Of a DNA stretch of 64,000 nt, positions 24,606 through 35,336 are shown one piece after another. Location of the stretch: assembly GCA_951802425.1 (NCBI GenBank), contig OX637804.1, positions 434,001 to 498,000 on the forward strand, in the 5' to 3' direction. This stretch comes from Clavaria fumosa (Eukaryota > Basidiomycota > Agaricomycetes > Agaricales > Clavariaceae). The position numbers and the translations under genes were made by a program. How positions within the stretch are numbered: position 1 is the first letter of the stretch; every line of letters begins with the position of its first letter. Below the pieces are notes generated by a model. It saw only the letters and a list, made by a program, of their open reading frames with translations. It did no database searches and was not told where the DNA came from.

Positions 24606-25229
24606 CTAATTTGGTAAAAAAAGGTTTGGTCCCACAAATTGACCATTTGGCTGTGTGATGTGTTACAAGGTGAAAATTTGACTGAATTTGAGGGGTGCAT
24701 GACATGTGACACTCTGTAAAAAAGGAAAGTCAAGTGACTGTGGGAAAAGTCAGGTGACTGCAGCAAAAAGCACATTTAGTCAAGTTGCCCCTCTGATGCT
24801 TGACTATCAAATAGTGAATGGCACAGGTAACCCACAGGTAAATTTGACTGTACCCGTACCCGCACCTGACAGTACCCTTACCCATGGGTACGGGTCCACT
24901 AAACTGCTGGGTACGGGTATGGGTTTGTACTTCTAACTATGCTATGCACAAATACAATGGTGTCCCACCCATCTGCCATCTCCTCCTCATCTCCTTCAAC
25001 TTCAGCCAGTACTGTGACACCCATAACATCATTGTCCTTCACTAGACCTAACTTACTCCACATACCAATGCAAATCAATGCCCAAGTTGACTGAGCTGAC
25101 AGCCAAATCTGGACATGTGACAATAGGATCCACACTGACTGGCTACCTGTGTACCCCTATGAAGGGTACGGGTTTTGGAAGGGTCCAGAATCCATTACCT
25201 GTACCTGCACCTACCTGTACCCATGAAGA
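24606..25229. repeat. Remnant DNA-transposon sequence with GGGTACGGG-type repeats
   Basis: Alternating CCCGTACCC / GGGTACGGG words (24840-24925 and 25140-25225) resemble hAT subterminal repeats. 24710-24810 is an inverted match to 34610-34720 beyond the Gypsy-B insertion, so both belong to one older element. No coding sequence. Confidence 0.5.
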
Positions 25230-25234
25230 AAACC

Positions 25235-25525
25235 TGTTAGGATCGCTTATGTAAGCCATCCCAAAGTGCAGTTGTGGAGAAACTGGGGAGGGTTGTTGGA
25301 AGGTCACATGACCTGTGGCTGGGTCGGATTATGTAATCATGTAAGATCACATGACCTGGGGCCTGGGCGCATCACGTGATCCGAGGGTCCGAGCGTGGGA
25401 AAGTCGGCAAGTGCCGAAGCGTTCGCTATAAGTACTTTCGCTTTTCCTTTTTTGTACTCTTTTCCCCTTATCTTAGTATTGTCGTCATGACCTTACGCTT
25501 AAGTTGTGTGAGACCCAGTCTGATA
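25235..25525 (+). repeat. Outer Gypsy-B 5' LTR
   Basis: 291 bp. E-box-like words at 25304, 25347 and 25372; TATAAGTA at 25437-25444; ATCTTAGTATT at 25470-25480 as the presumed transcript start. Confidence 0.9.
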
Positions 25526-25526
25526 T

Positions 25527-25537
25527 AATACTAAGAT
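25527..25537 (+). promoter_or_regulatory. Self-priming primer-binding site, outer Gypsy-B
   Basis: AATACTAAGAT is the exact 11-nt complement of ATCTTAGTATT at 25470-25480. Confidence 0.7.
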
Positions 25538-25799
25538 CTGCCCGTCCGCCCTAGCCCCGTGTCCTAACCCGGCTAGCCTGGACCCTTAATCTCAAACTGT
25601 GACACGTTGTCACAGCTCAGCCCCTATCATCCTCTTCTTCTTTACCCTGCCCGCAGTGTGTAACAGAACTGCGTGAAATTTTTACTGTGTGTACATACAC
25701 GTGACCAGACCTAGAGGAAGTCAACTGTGACCCTCCCCAAGTGATACCGAGTGCCAAAGGCCCGGATCTCTATTTTACAGCTACGTACCAGTGAATCGC

Positions 25800-26089
25800 T
25801 ATCAGACTGGGTCTCACACAACTTAAGCGTAAGGTCATGACGACAATACTAAGATAAGGGGAAAAGGGTACAAGAATGGAAAAGACGTAGTATATATAGC
25901 GAACGCTTCGGCATTTGCCGGCGTTCCCACGCTCGGACCTCTCGGATCACGTGATGCGCCCAGGCCCAGGTCATGTGATCTTACGATTATGTAATCTGAC
26001 CACAGCCACAGGTCATGTGACCTTCCAACAACCCTCCCCAGTTTCTCCACAACTGCACTTTGGGATGGCTTACATAAGCGATCCTAACA
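25800..26089 (-). repeat. Inner Gypsy-B 3' LTR
   Basis: 290 bp, minus orientation, nearly identical to 31124-31413. Confidence 0.92.
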
Positions 26090-26100
26090 TCACCCCCCTC

Positions 26101-29100
26101 TTAAGGCTGGGCGTCCCGACCAGCTAGCTTGGCCTTGTCGGGGTGGGAGAGGAAGAAGTCCCGGAGAAGCAATGTTACGTTAGTGAGGTTCCTACGGGGC
26201 TCCCAAGTGTTTTCCTCCACTGGATATCCCAACCACTTCACCAAGTACTTCACCCCACATCCCACCTTCTTAACATCAAGGATCGCCTCCACATCATACT
26301 CCAGGTGGTCGTCATCAATCGTAGGGGGTGGAGGGGGAGGCAGGTTCTGAGAAGGGAAGGAGGGGGGGTGGTATGGTGTCAACAGCAACTCATTGAAGAC
26401 CCGATGGATGCGCCAGGCCCGAGGGAGCTTGAGGCGATACCCAGCAGGTCCCACCTTCTCCTCAACTGCAAAGGGGCCTGCTCTCTTGTTGTCAAGCTTT
26501 TTACAGGGCCGGTCCATCTTCAAGTTTCTAGTATCCAGCCAGACCAGATCTCCCTCAGAGTACTCCCGACTTGGGTGTTTCCCCTTATCATAGCTCTTCT
26601 TCATCGCTGCCACCGCTTTCTCCATTGCCTCCTTGGCTGCTCTTCGGGACTCCGTGAGCTTAGCCATCCACTCGTCTGCCGCCGGGTTCACCTCAGAAGG
26701 TGGCCGGAGCCCCCCATTCCATGGGTGTCATCCATAATCGAGGAAGAAAGGTGTCTGTCCTGTCGCTGAGTGCTCACGATTATTAAGAGCAAACTCCGCA
26801 GTGGACAACCATTCAGCCCAGTCATCCTGGAGATGGTCCACATAAGCCCGGAGATAGATCTCCATCTCCTGGTTCGCCCGTTCCGTCTGTCCATCAGTCT
26901 GTGGATGAAAGGCAGTACTTGGATTTGCCTTTACCCGGATCATGGAGTAGAACTCCTTCATGAAGCGGGACACAAACTGGGACCCCCGGTCACTCACAAC
27001 CTTGTGAGGGACTCCATGGTCACGAAACACTCGATCCCGGAGGAGACGCGCCGCTCCAAGTCCTGTGAGGTCGAGCCCAATCGCTTCGAGCAGTGTCCGT
27101 TTCGTGAATTTGTCGACAATAACAAGGATGGCATTATGTCCACGGGAGAGGGGGAGGGGACCGACTATGTCCCATGAAATCACCGACCAGGGACCATCGG
27201 GCACCAGATGGGGGTGCAGTGGGGCAGCACGCTTGGTACGGTCAGGCTTCGTCCGCTGGCATGTCTCACACCCCTGGGCATACCGATCCGCATCTTTTAC
27301 CATGTCCGGCCACCAATAACCCTTCACTAGTGCTGCTCTCAACTTCCGGGGCCCAGGGTGTCCAGCAGCGGGGAGGTCATGCTCAAACTCGAGAACGGCC
27401 TCACGAGCTCCTAGGGGGACCCAAGTGACTATCCCCTTCCGCCAGAGTCCAGCACGATCTCGTGTCCACTCATCATCAAGCTCCTCCGGCTTCTGTATGT
27501 GTACCGCGCTATTTTTCTGGAGTAGCGTCTCCATTTCCGATGTGAATGACACACGGACTTCCGTTTCCGGGAAAACCTGCACCAGTGCATCCTCCTCCAC
27601 CATCTCTCCATAGTCCGGTCTCCGGGAGAGTGCATCTGCCTTTGTATTCGACTTGCCAGTGCGATACTTTATCTCAAGGTCAAAGCACTGGAGCTCTCCA
27701 ACCCAACGAACCTGCCTCGGCTTCAACTTCTGGGGCTTCCGGAAGTACTGGAGGTTTGCATGGTCCGTCCAGATCTCAATCGTCTCCTCTGCTCCAATGA
27801 GGTATGCTCGCCACTCGCGAAGTGCCCGAATCACAGCCAAGAACTCCTTGTCGTACACATCGTAGTTCTTCTCAGCTGCAGTGAGGGCCTTGGAGATATA
27901 GTCAACAACTCTCCAGGTTCCATCCATCTGCTGCTGCGAGAGCACTCCACCAGTTGCCAGGTTGCTTGCATCTGTCTCTACCTTCCATCTCCCTTTGTCC
28001 TGAGGCAGAGCCAAGACTGGGGCCGATACGAGTGCCTGGCGGAGATCTCGGAAGGCTGCTTCCTCCTCCTCCTCCCATTTCCATGGAACATTCCCAGTCA
28101 GCCGGAAGAGTGGCTTTGCCCGGGCAGAAAGATTTGGGATGTGTCGGCGGAGGTAGTTCAGCATTCCATTGAACCTCTGGACATCCTTCACATTCTTGGG
28201 ACGTGGCCAATCTCGGACTGCCGCACCCTTGGCCGGATCATGCTCTAGTCTGTTGTGGGATATCTTCATCCCCAGGAAGATGATCTCGCTCTTCTCAAAC
28301 TCGCATTTACTGAGTTTGAGACACAGCCCATTCTCTCCAAACTTCCTCAAGACCCGATCCATCCAGTACCGGTGTGTAGCCAAGTCCTCTGCAAACACAA
28401 TGACATCATCCACATAGGCCCTCACATGTCCTCCTGCAATCTCCTCCCTCAACACATGATTCATGAAGCGTTGGAAGGTAGCAGGGGCATTCTGCAGTCC
28501 AAACCACATGACAGCTGGTTCGAAGAGTCCACGGGGTGTCAGGAAGGCGCAGCGGTGCTGGTGCTCGGGCCAGACCTGCATAGATGGGAAACCTCCCTTT
28601 GCATCAATCTTAGAGTAGATCGACGCTCCTTTAAGCACATCCACTGTGTCTCGGATGCGGGGGAGGGGGTACTTGTCCTTGATCAGGTGTGCATTCAGCC
28701 TCGAGTAGTCGATGATTGGCCGCAGTTTGTCCTTCTCATGTTTGAAGAAGAAGGGGCTGGCATACGGGGATTTTGAGGGCCGGATTTGTCCAGAAGCAAG
28801 CTGCTCATCCACCCAATGGTTCATCTCCACCATCTCCTGCCGTGTCAAAGAATACAGCTTGGAGGAGAGGTGCTCAGGGTCCTTTTTGAACTTGATCTTA
28901 ATATCGAAGTCTGGTCGGGAGCGGGGAAGTTCATCCCACTTCGCTTCACTAAACACCAAAGGGTAGCGGCTGGGCCAATCGGGGGTAGGGCCAGAGTTGG
29001 GAAAACGGGTGTCCAGAATACTCGTGGATGCGAGGGTACTCGTTTTCAGGGGTGCAGAGGCTCGAGGGGATGGGGAACACTGTGGGGGGCAGCGGGTAAG

Positions 29101-30549
29101 GCTCAGCTCTGCCTTCTGCCAGTCGATATCCGGGTTATGCCGCTTGAGCCAGTCATGCCCAAGGATGACCTTGTGGGACTGGGTCTTTCCCAGCAGAAAG
29201 TGGATCCGCTCCTGGTGGTCACCAACTCTCACCAGCACCTCTATCCCATACCGGACCTTTCCATTCCTGTTCTGTGTCCCATCCACATTATACATGGTGA
29301 TTGGGTTCAGCAGGAGAGATGGCTCCAGTCCCACTCCTTTCGCCCACTCCAAATCCATGAAGCAGTTGGTGCACCCTGAGTCAACAAGGGCCTTCATTGT
29401 GGTCCCTTTGCCAGTGCTGAAAGCCTCCAAGTGCACCTGGATGGCTAGCTCTCGTGGCACATGTTTCCGCACTTCTGGCCACACTCTGGTTAGGCGCTCT
29501 GCCAGTCTCACTTCCTCCTTCACCTCAGCCCCAATTCGGGTATGTCTCCGCTGCAAGATAGTATATCGGGGTATACTTGCAGCAGGCACAGGGACGGAAA
29601 GGGGGCTGGCACACTTCTTCTCCCCAGTGGGAGTCCTCCTCTCTCTCTCACACAGCTCTATGCAGGCTCGGAGCCGTGCAATCTCTTTCTCATATCCCTC
29701 TGCCATTTGGGGGGCACATGGTGCTGCCCGGGTTTGGGCCCTTGGGACCTGCAGACGCGTATCAGGCAGGGGGCAGAAACGGACAGCATGGCCAGTCTGG
29801 TGGCATCGGAAACAACATCTCTCATCAGCAGGGGCCCATCCTCGGGCCATGGCCACATCTGGAGTACACAGCAGAGGGGTCACAAGAGGTTGCGAAACGG
29901 TCACGGCAGGTCGCGGTAGGGTCGCGGTGGGTTGCGCGGGGGTCACAGTGGGTCGCGGTGTCCGTTCCGTGAGTATCCCATCCAGTCGCCTTTGCTGGGC
30001 ATCAAGCCTCTCAGCCAGCACCTTCCATTCTCCATATGTCTCTGGCATCGGGGAGACACCATAGATTCTCTCCACCAACCTCCTACTCAGGTTCAACTCC
30101 AGCCAATGGACTAGGATTCCTGAGTCCTTCTCTGCACTCAACTTCGCCCGTCGGAACAGCGTCTCGAATTTTGCGAAGAACTCTGGTGCTGTCATGGCAC
30201 CCTGTTTCAGCCCTGCAATATCGGCAAGGGCAGTCGCATGGTCATTCGGGTCATCGAATGCGCGCTTCATCTCCTCCACAAACTCTGCCCAGGTTCCGGC
30301 CTCGCCACTACCCAGGATCTCTTCCGCCTTCATATTCGCCCACTCTGCAGCGAATCCTTCTCCAGTAATTTTGCTCAGAGCAAGAAGGACCTTCACCAGG
30401 TCCACAGCATAGACAGTCGGGTTCGCCATAAACAGGAGGCGAAGGGATCGGAGGAACGTACGGAAGTTCCTTTTCTGCCCATCAAAGGGGGCAACAGATA
30501 GGTCAAGCCTCATAGGTTGGGCTACAGGCGGGGCGACATGGTCTGCCAT
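26101..30549 (-). pseudogene. Inner Gypsy-B Gag-Pol polyprotein, one nonsense codon
   Basis: A single frame from the ATG at 30549 to TAA at 26101 would give 1482 residues: capsid; CCHC knuckle (CFRCHQTGHAVRFCPL, residues ~240-255); protease with DSGCTNCF; RT with intact YVDD (AYVDDVIVFAED); RNase H (VETDASN); integrase zinc domain (H..H..CETC) and D,D35E core (WDIVGP, VSDRGSQF, TDGQTERANQE); C-terminal chromodomain (DVEAILDVKKVG, YLVKWLGY). The only break seen is TGA at 26730-26728 after 'FFLDYG', where the outer copy has CGA (33591-33593). The break lies in the integrase C-terminal part; a product ending there would lack the chromodomain that steers integration. Confidence 0.93.
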
Positions 30550-31111
30550 CACAGGCCCTGGATGCTGTAAATAAAGTTCCAGGCCTTGGGCACTCAGGAT
30601 TTCTTCGATCTCTTAACAGTCCTGTCCTCTTAGGCTGCTCTTCTGTGTACTTATGTACCTATAGAACTCTTATTCTATGAAACTTTTGTTAACGTGGGGC
30701 CCAAATGGTGTCCCAGGTGGTCGCTCCACAACTCCTAATGAGTTGCCCGTGCACCCTTCTGACAATGGTCACAGAGCAAGGGCCCTGTCCACTGGACCAG
30801 GAAACTACAGAAAGACTATGTAGGGGCCTTTCCTTGCCCTGTACACTACACGATTCACTGGTACGTAGCTGTAAAACAAAGTTCCGGGCCTTGGGCACTC
30901 GGTATCACTTGGGGAGGGTCACAGTTGACTTCCTCCTGGTCTGGTCACGTGTATCTACACACAGTAAAAATTTCGCGCGGTTCTGTTACACACCGCGGGC
31001 AGGGTAAAGGAGAAGAGGATGATAGGGGCTGAGCTGTGACAACGTGTCACAGTTTGAAATTAAGGGTCCAGGCTAGCCGGGTTAGGACACGGGGCTAGGG
31101 CGGACAGGCGG

Positions 31112-31122
31112 ATCTTAGTATT
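31112..31122 (-). promoter_or_regulatory. Self-priming primer-binding site, inner Gypsy-B
   Basis: ATCTTAGTATT on the + strand (AATACTAAGAT on the element strand) pairs with the LTR segment at 31169-31179. Confidence 0.7.
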
Positions 31123-31123
31123 A

Positions 31124-31413
31124 TATCAGACTGGGTCTCACACAACTTAAGCGTAAGGTCATGATGACAATACTAAGATAAGGGGAAAAGGGTACAAGAA
31201 TGGAAAAGACGTAGTATATATAGCGAACGCTTCGGCATTTGCCGGCGTTCCCACGCTCGGACCTCTCGGATCACGTGATGCGCCCAGGCCCAGGTCATGT
31301 GATCTTACGATTATGTAATCTGACCACAGCCACAGGTCATGTGACCTTCCAACAACCCTCCCCAGTTTCTCCACAACTGCACTTTGGGATGGCTTACATA
31401 AGCGATCCTAACA
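31124..31413 (-). repeat. Inner Gypsy-B 5' LTR
   Basis: 290 bp, minus orientation; ends CGATCCTAACA before the ATCGC duplication. Confidence 0.92.
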
Positions 31414-31711
31414 ATCGCTTAGTGTACAGGGCAAGGAAAGCCCCTACATAGTCTTCTGTAGTTTCCTGGTCCAGTGGACAGAGCCCTTGCTCTGTGACCA
31501 TTGTCAGAAGGGCACACGGGCAACTCATTAGGAGTTGTGGAGTGACCACCTGGGATACCATTCGTGCCCCACGTTAACAAAAGATTCATAGAATAAGAGT
31601 TCTATAGGTACATAAGTACCTAGAAGAGCAGCCTGAGAGGACAGGACTGTTAAGAGATCGAAGAAATCCTGAGTGCCGAAGGCCCGGAATTTTATTTTAC
31701 AGTGCTATAGA

Positions 31712-34220
31712 ATGCTGGACCTAGCCGTTGCCCCCTTTGATGGGCAGAAAAGGAACTTCCGTACGTTCCTCCGATCCCTTCGCCTCCTGTTTATGGCGAA
31801 CCCGACTACCTATGCTGTGGACCTGGTGAAGGTCCTCTTTGCTCTGAGCAAAATTGTTGGAGATGGATTCGCTGCAGAATGGGCGAATATGAAGGCAGAA
31901 GAGATCCTGGGTAGTGGCGAGGCCGGAACCTGGGCAGAGTTTGTGGAGGAGATGAAGCGCGCATTCGATGACCCGAATGACCGTGCGACTGCCCTTGCTG
32001 ATATTGCAGGGCTGAAACAGGGTGCCATGACAGCACCAGAGTTCTACGCGAAATTCGAGATGCTGTTCCAACGGGCGAAGTTGAGTGCAGAGAAGGACTC
32101 AGGAATCCTAGTCCATTGGCTGGAGTTGAACCTGAGTAGGAGGTTGGTGGAGAGAATCTATGGTGTCTCCCCAATGCCAGAGACATATGGAGAATGGAAG
32201 GTGCTGGCTGAGAGGCTTGATGCCCAGCAAAGGCAACTGGATGGGATACTCACGGAACGGACACCGTGACCCACTGTGACCCCCGCGCGACCCACCGCAA
32301 CCCTACCGCGACCTGCCGTGACCGTTTCGCGACCTCTTGTGACCCCTCTGCTGTGTACTCCAGATGTGGCCATGGCCCGAGGATGGGCCCCTGCTGATGA
32401 GAGATGTTGTTTCCGATGCCACCAGACTGGCCATGCTGTCCGTTTCTGCCCCCTGCCTGATACGCGTCCGCAGGTCCCAAGGGCCCAAACCCGGGCAGCA
32501 CCATGTGCCCCCCAAATGGTGGAGGGATATGAGAAAGAGATTGCACGGCTCCGAGCCTGCATAGAGCTGTGTGAGAGAGAGAGGAGGACTCCCACTGGGG
32601 AGAAGAAGTGTGCCAGCCCCCTTTCCGTCCCTGTGCCTGCTGCAAGTATACCCCGATATACTATCTTGCAGCGGAGACATACCCGAATTGGGGCTGAGGT
32701 GAAGGAGGAAGTGAGACTGGCAGAGCGCCTAACCAGAGTGCGGCCAGAAGTGCGGAAACATGTGCCACGAGAGCTAGCCATCCAGGTGCACTTGGAGGCT
32801 TTCAGCACTGGCAAAGGGACTACAATGAAGGCCCTTGTCGACTCAGGGTGCACCGACTGCTTCATGGATTTGGAGTGGGCGAAAGGGGATAGTCACTTGG
32901 GTCCCCCTAGGAGCTCGTGAGGCCATTCTCGAGTTTGAGCATGACCTCCCCACTGCTGGACACCCTGGGCCCCGGAAGTTGAGAGCAGCACTAGTGAAGG
33001 GTTATTGGTGGCCAGACATGGTAAAAGATGCGGATCGGTATGCCCAGGGGTGTGAGACATGCCAGCGGACAAAGCCCGACCGTACCAAGCGTGCTGCCCC
33101 ACTGCACCCCCATCTGGTGCCCGATGGTCCCTGGTCGGTGATCTCATGGGACATAGTCGGTCCCCTCCCCCTCTCCCGTGGACATAATGCCATCCTTGTT
33201 ATTGTCGACAAATTCACGAAACGGACACTGCTCGAAGCAATCGGGCTCGACCTCACAGGACTTGGAGCGGCGCGTCTCCTCCGGGATCGAGTGTTTCGTG
33301 ACCATGGAGTCCCTCACAAGGTTGTGAGTGACCGGGGGTCCCAGTTCGTGTCCCGCTTCATGAAGGAGTTCTACTCCATGATCTGGGTAAAAGCAAATCC
33401 AAGTACTGCCTTTCATCCGCAGACTGATGGACAGACGGAACGGGTGAACCAGGAGATGGAGATCTATCTCCGGGCTTACGTGGACCATCTCCAGGATGAC
33501 TGGGCTGAATGGTTGTCCACTGCGGAGTTTGCTCTTAATAATCGTGAGCACTCAGCAACAGGACAGACACCTTTCTTCCTCGATTATGGACGACACCCAT
33601 GGAATGGGGGGCTCCGGCCACCTTCTGAGGTGAACCCGGCAGCGGACGAGTGGATGGCTAAGCTCACGGAGTCCCGAAGAGCAGCCAAGGAGGCAATGGA
33701 AAAAGCAGTGGCAGCGATGAAGAAGAGCTACGATAAGGGGAAACGCCCAAGTCGGGAGTACTCTGAGGGAGATCTGGTCTGGCTGGATACTAGAAACTTG
33801 AAGATGGACCGGCCCTGTAAAAAGCTTGACAACAAGAGAGCAGGCCCCTTTGCAGTTGAGGAGAAGGTGGGACCTGCTGGGTATCGCCTCAAGCTCCCTC
33901 GGGCCTGGCGCATCCATCGGGTCTTCAATGAGTTGCTGTTGACACCATACCACCCCCCTTCCTTCCCTTCTCAGAACCTGCCTCCCCCTCCGCCCCCTAC
34001 GATTGATGATGACCACCTGGAGTATGATGTGGAGGCGATCCTTGATGTTAAGAAGGTGGGGCGTGGAGTGAGATACCTGGTGAAGTGGTTGGGATACCCT
34101 GTAGAGGAGAACACTTGGGAGCCACGACGGAACCTCACCAATGTGGCACTGCTTCTCCAGGACTTCTTCCTTGCTCACCCCGACAAGGCCAAGCTAGCTG
34201 GTCGGGACACCCAGCCTTAA
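31712..34220 (+). pseudogene. Outer Gypsy-B Gag and integrase-chromodomain, RT deleted
   Basis: Gag lacks its first ~15 residues: the leader runs directly into MLDLAVAPFDGQK. It is otherwise close to the inner copy up to 32269, where a TGA (ACG-TGA) stands in a divergent Pro/Thr linker. The frame then covers the CCHC knuckle and the protease start (DSGCTDCFMDLEWAKG). At about 32885 it jumps to 'KGIVTWVPLG' just before the integrase; GAAAGG/GGAAGG microhomology at the joint suggests a repair or template-switch deletion. 32885-34220 is an open integrase plus chromodomain. It cannot self-replicate but could be copied with proteins supplied by other copies. Confidence 0.9.
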
Positions 34221-34231
34221 GAGGGGGGTGA

Positions 34232-34522
34232 TGTTAGGATCGCTTATGTAAGCCATCCCAAAGTGCAGTTGTGGAGAAACTGGGGAGGGTTGTTGGAAGG
34301 TCACATGACCTGTGGCTGGGTCGGATTATGTAATCATGTAAGATCACATGACCTGGGGCCTGGGCGCATCACGTGATCCGAGGGTCCGAGCGTGGGAAAG
34401 TCGGCAAGTGCCGAAGCGTTCGCTATAAGTACTTTCGCTTTTCCTTTTTTGTACTCTTTTCCCCTTATCTTAGTATTGTCGTCATGACCTTACGCTTAAG
34501 TTGTGTGAGACCCAGTCTGATA
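34232..34522 (+). repeat. Outer Gypsy-B 3' LTR
   Basis: 291 bp, apparently identical to 25235-25525; followed by AAACC. Confidence 0.92.
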
Positions 34523-34609
34523 AAACCCGTGTGGGTACCAATACCCATGCAATTCACTACTATCAAATGACTTCCACTGGACTAATTCAGCCATGTGATA
34601 GTCAAGTGA

Positions 34610-34746
34610 TAGTCAAGCTACTTGACTAAATTCCCTTTTTGCTGCAGACACTTGACTATAATTTGACTAGATTCCCTTTTTGCCACAGACGCTTGACTTT
34701 CCATTTTTACAGAGCATGTGACAGGTCAATTGACTTAAATGGTACA
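34610..34746. repeat. Right end of an old TIR element (CTGTACC type)
   Basis: Ends ..AATGGTACAG before TA at about 34747. 34610-34720 is an inverted match to 24710-24810. The Gypsy-B pair and the solo LTR at 24310 lie inside this older element or beside it. Confidence 0.5.
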
Positions 34747-34749
34747 GTA

Positions 34750-35336
34750 CCTATTGCCAAATCAATGATTCACATGGATGGCCTCTCAACCTCCCTGTAG
34801 AGTATAAACAGAATTACCTGTCACCTCTATGACAAGTGGCAATGACAATAACAATGATGGGATCAAGGCAATGACAGGGATGGTGAAAATGACAATGAGG
34901 ATGAAGGCAACTTGAATGATGACAACAACAAGGGGACAATAAGGCAACAATGAGGCCAATACCAACAAGGGCACATCAGGGAGAAGGGAAGTCACTGAAT
35001 CTGCTTTAGGCAAACTTAACCTTGTCTCAAATACATTTCAAAGGATTGAATTCCAAACCCTTGCATAGGGAACAAGCAAGGTGATCTAGTGAACCAAGTG
35101 CCAGTGTTACACAAGCCGCATGCGTCCAGGACTATTTTCGAGGCTTCGTTTGATGGGACCGAAAGTGCTGCGCGGGTGGTGACCAGTATCACACAAGCGC
35201 CGCGCTGCCCATCACTCCCATCACCCTCCGACTCGGAGTGGGTTACATCTAATTTTATTCGGAACATCAATGAGCAAACTATCATATAAAAAGCGCGGCC
35301 AAGTCCCTGAGGCGGCGTTCTCAAATCTCCTCGCAA
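34750..35336. other. Intergenic, likely promoter region of the next gene in its right part
   Basis: 34790-35000 is rich in GACAATGA/CAATGAC words without ORFs. From 35090 base composition rises in G+C and becomes gene-like. Confidence 0.4.

Larger units (their letters stand above)
25800..31413 (-). mobile_element. Inner Gypsy-B provirus, nearly intact
   Basis: 5614 bp. The LTRs 31124-31413 (5') and 25800-26089 (3') differ at one base by eye (a CpG C/T site). The 5-bp duplication ATCGC (25795-25799, 31414-31418) shows insertion into the leader of the outer copy. One gag-pol frame, spoiled by a single TGA. The polypurine tract reads TCACCCCCCTCTT on the + strand at 26090-26102. Confidence 0.95.
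25235..34522 (+). mobile_element. Outer Gypsy-B provirus, internally deleted, split by an inverted Gypsy-B copy
   Basis: The LTRs 25235-25525 and 34232-34522 look identical by eye and are flanked by AAACC (25230-25234, 34523-34527). The leader runs 25526-25799. The provirus is interrupted at ATCGC by 25800-31413 and resumes at 31414. gag and integrase remain, but about 1.9 kb with the protease end, RT and RNase H is deleted. Polypurine tract AAGAGGGGGGTGA at 34219-34231. Confidence 0.93.
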
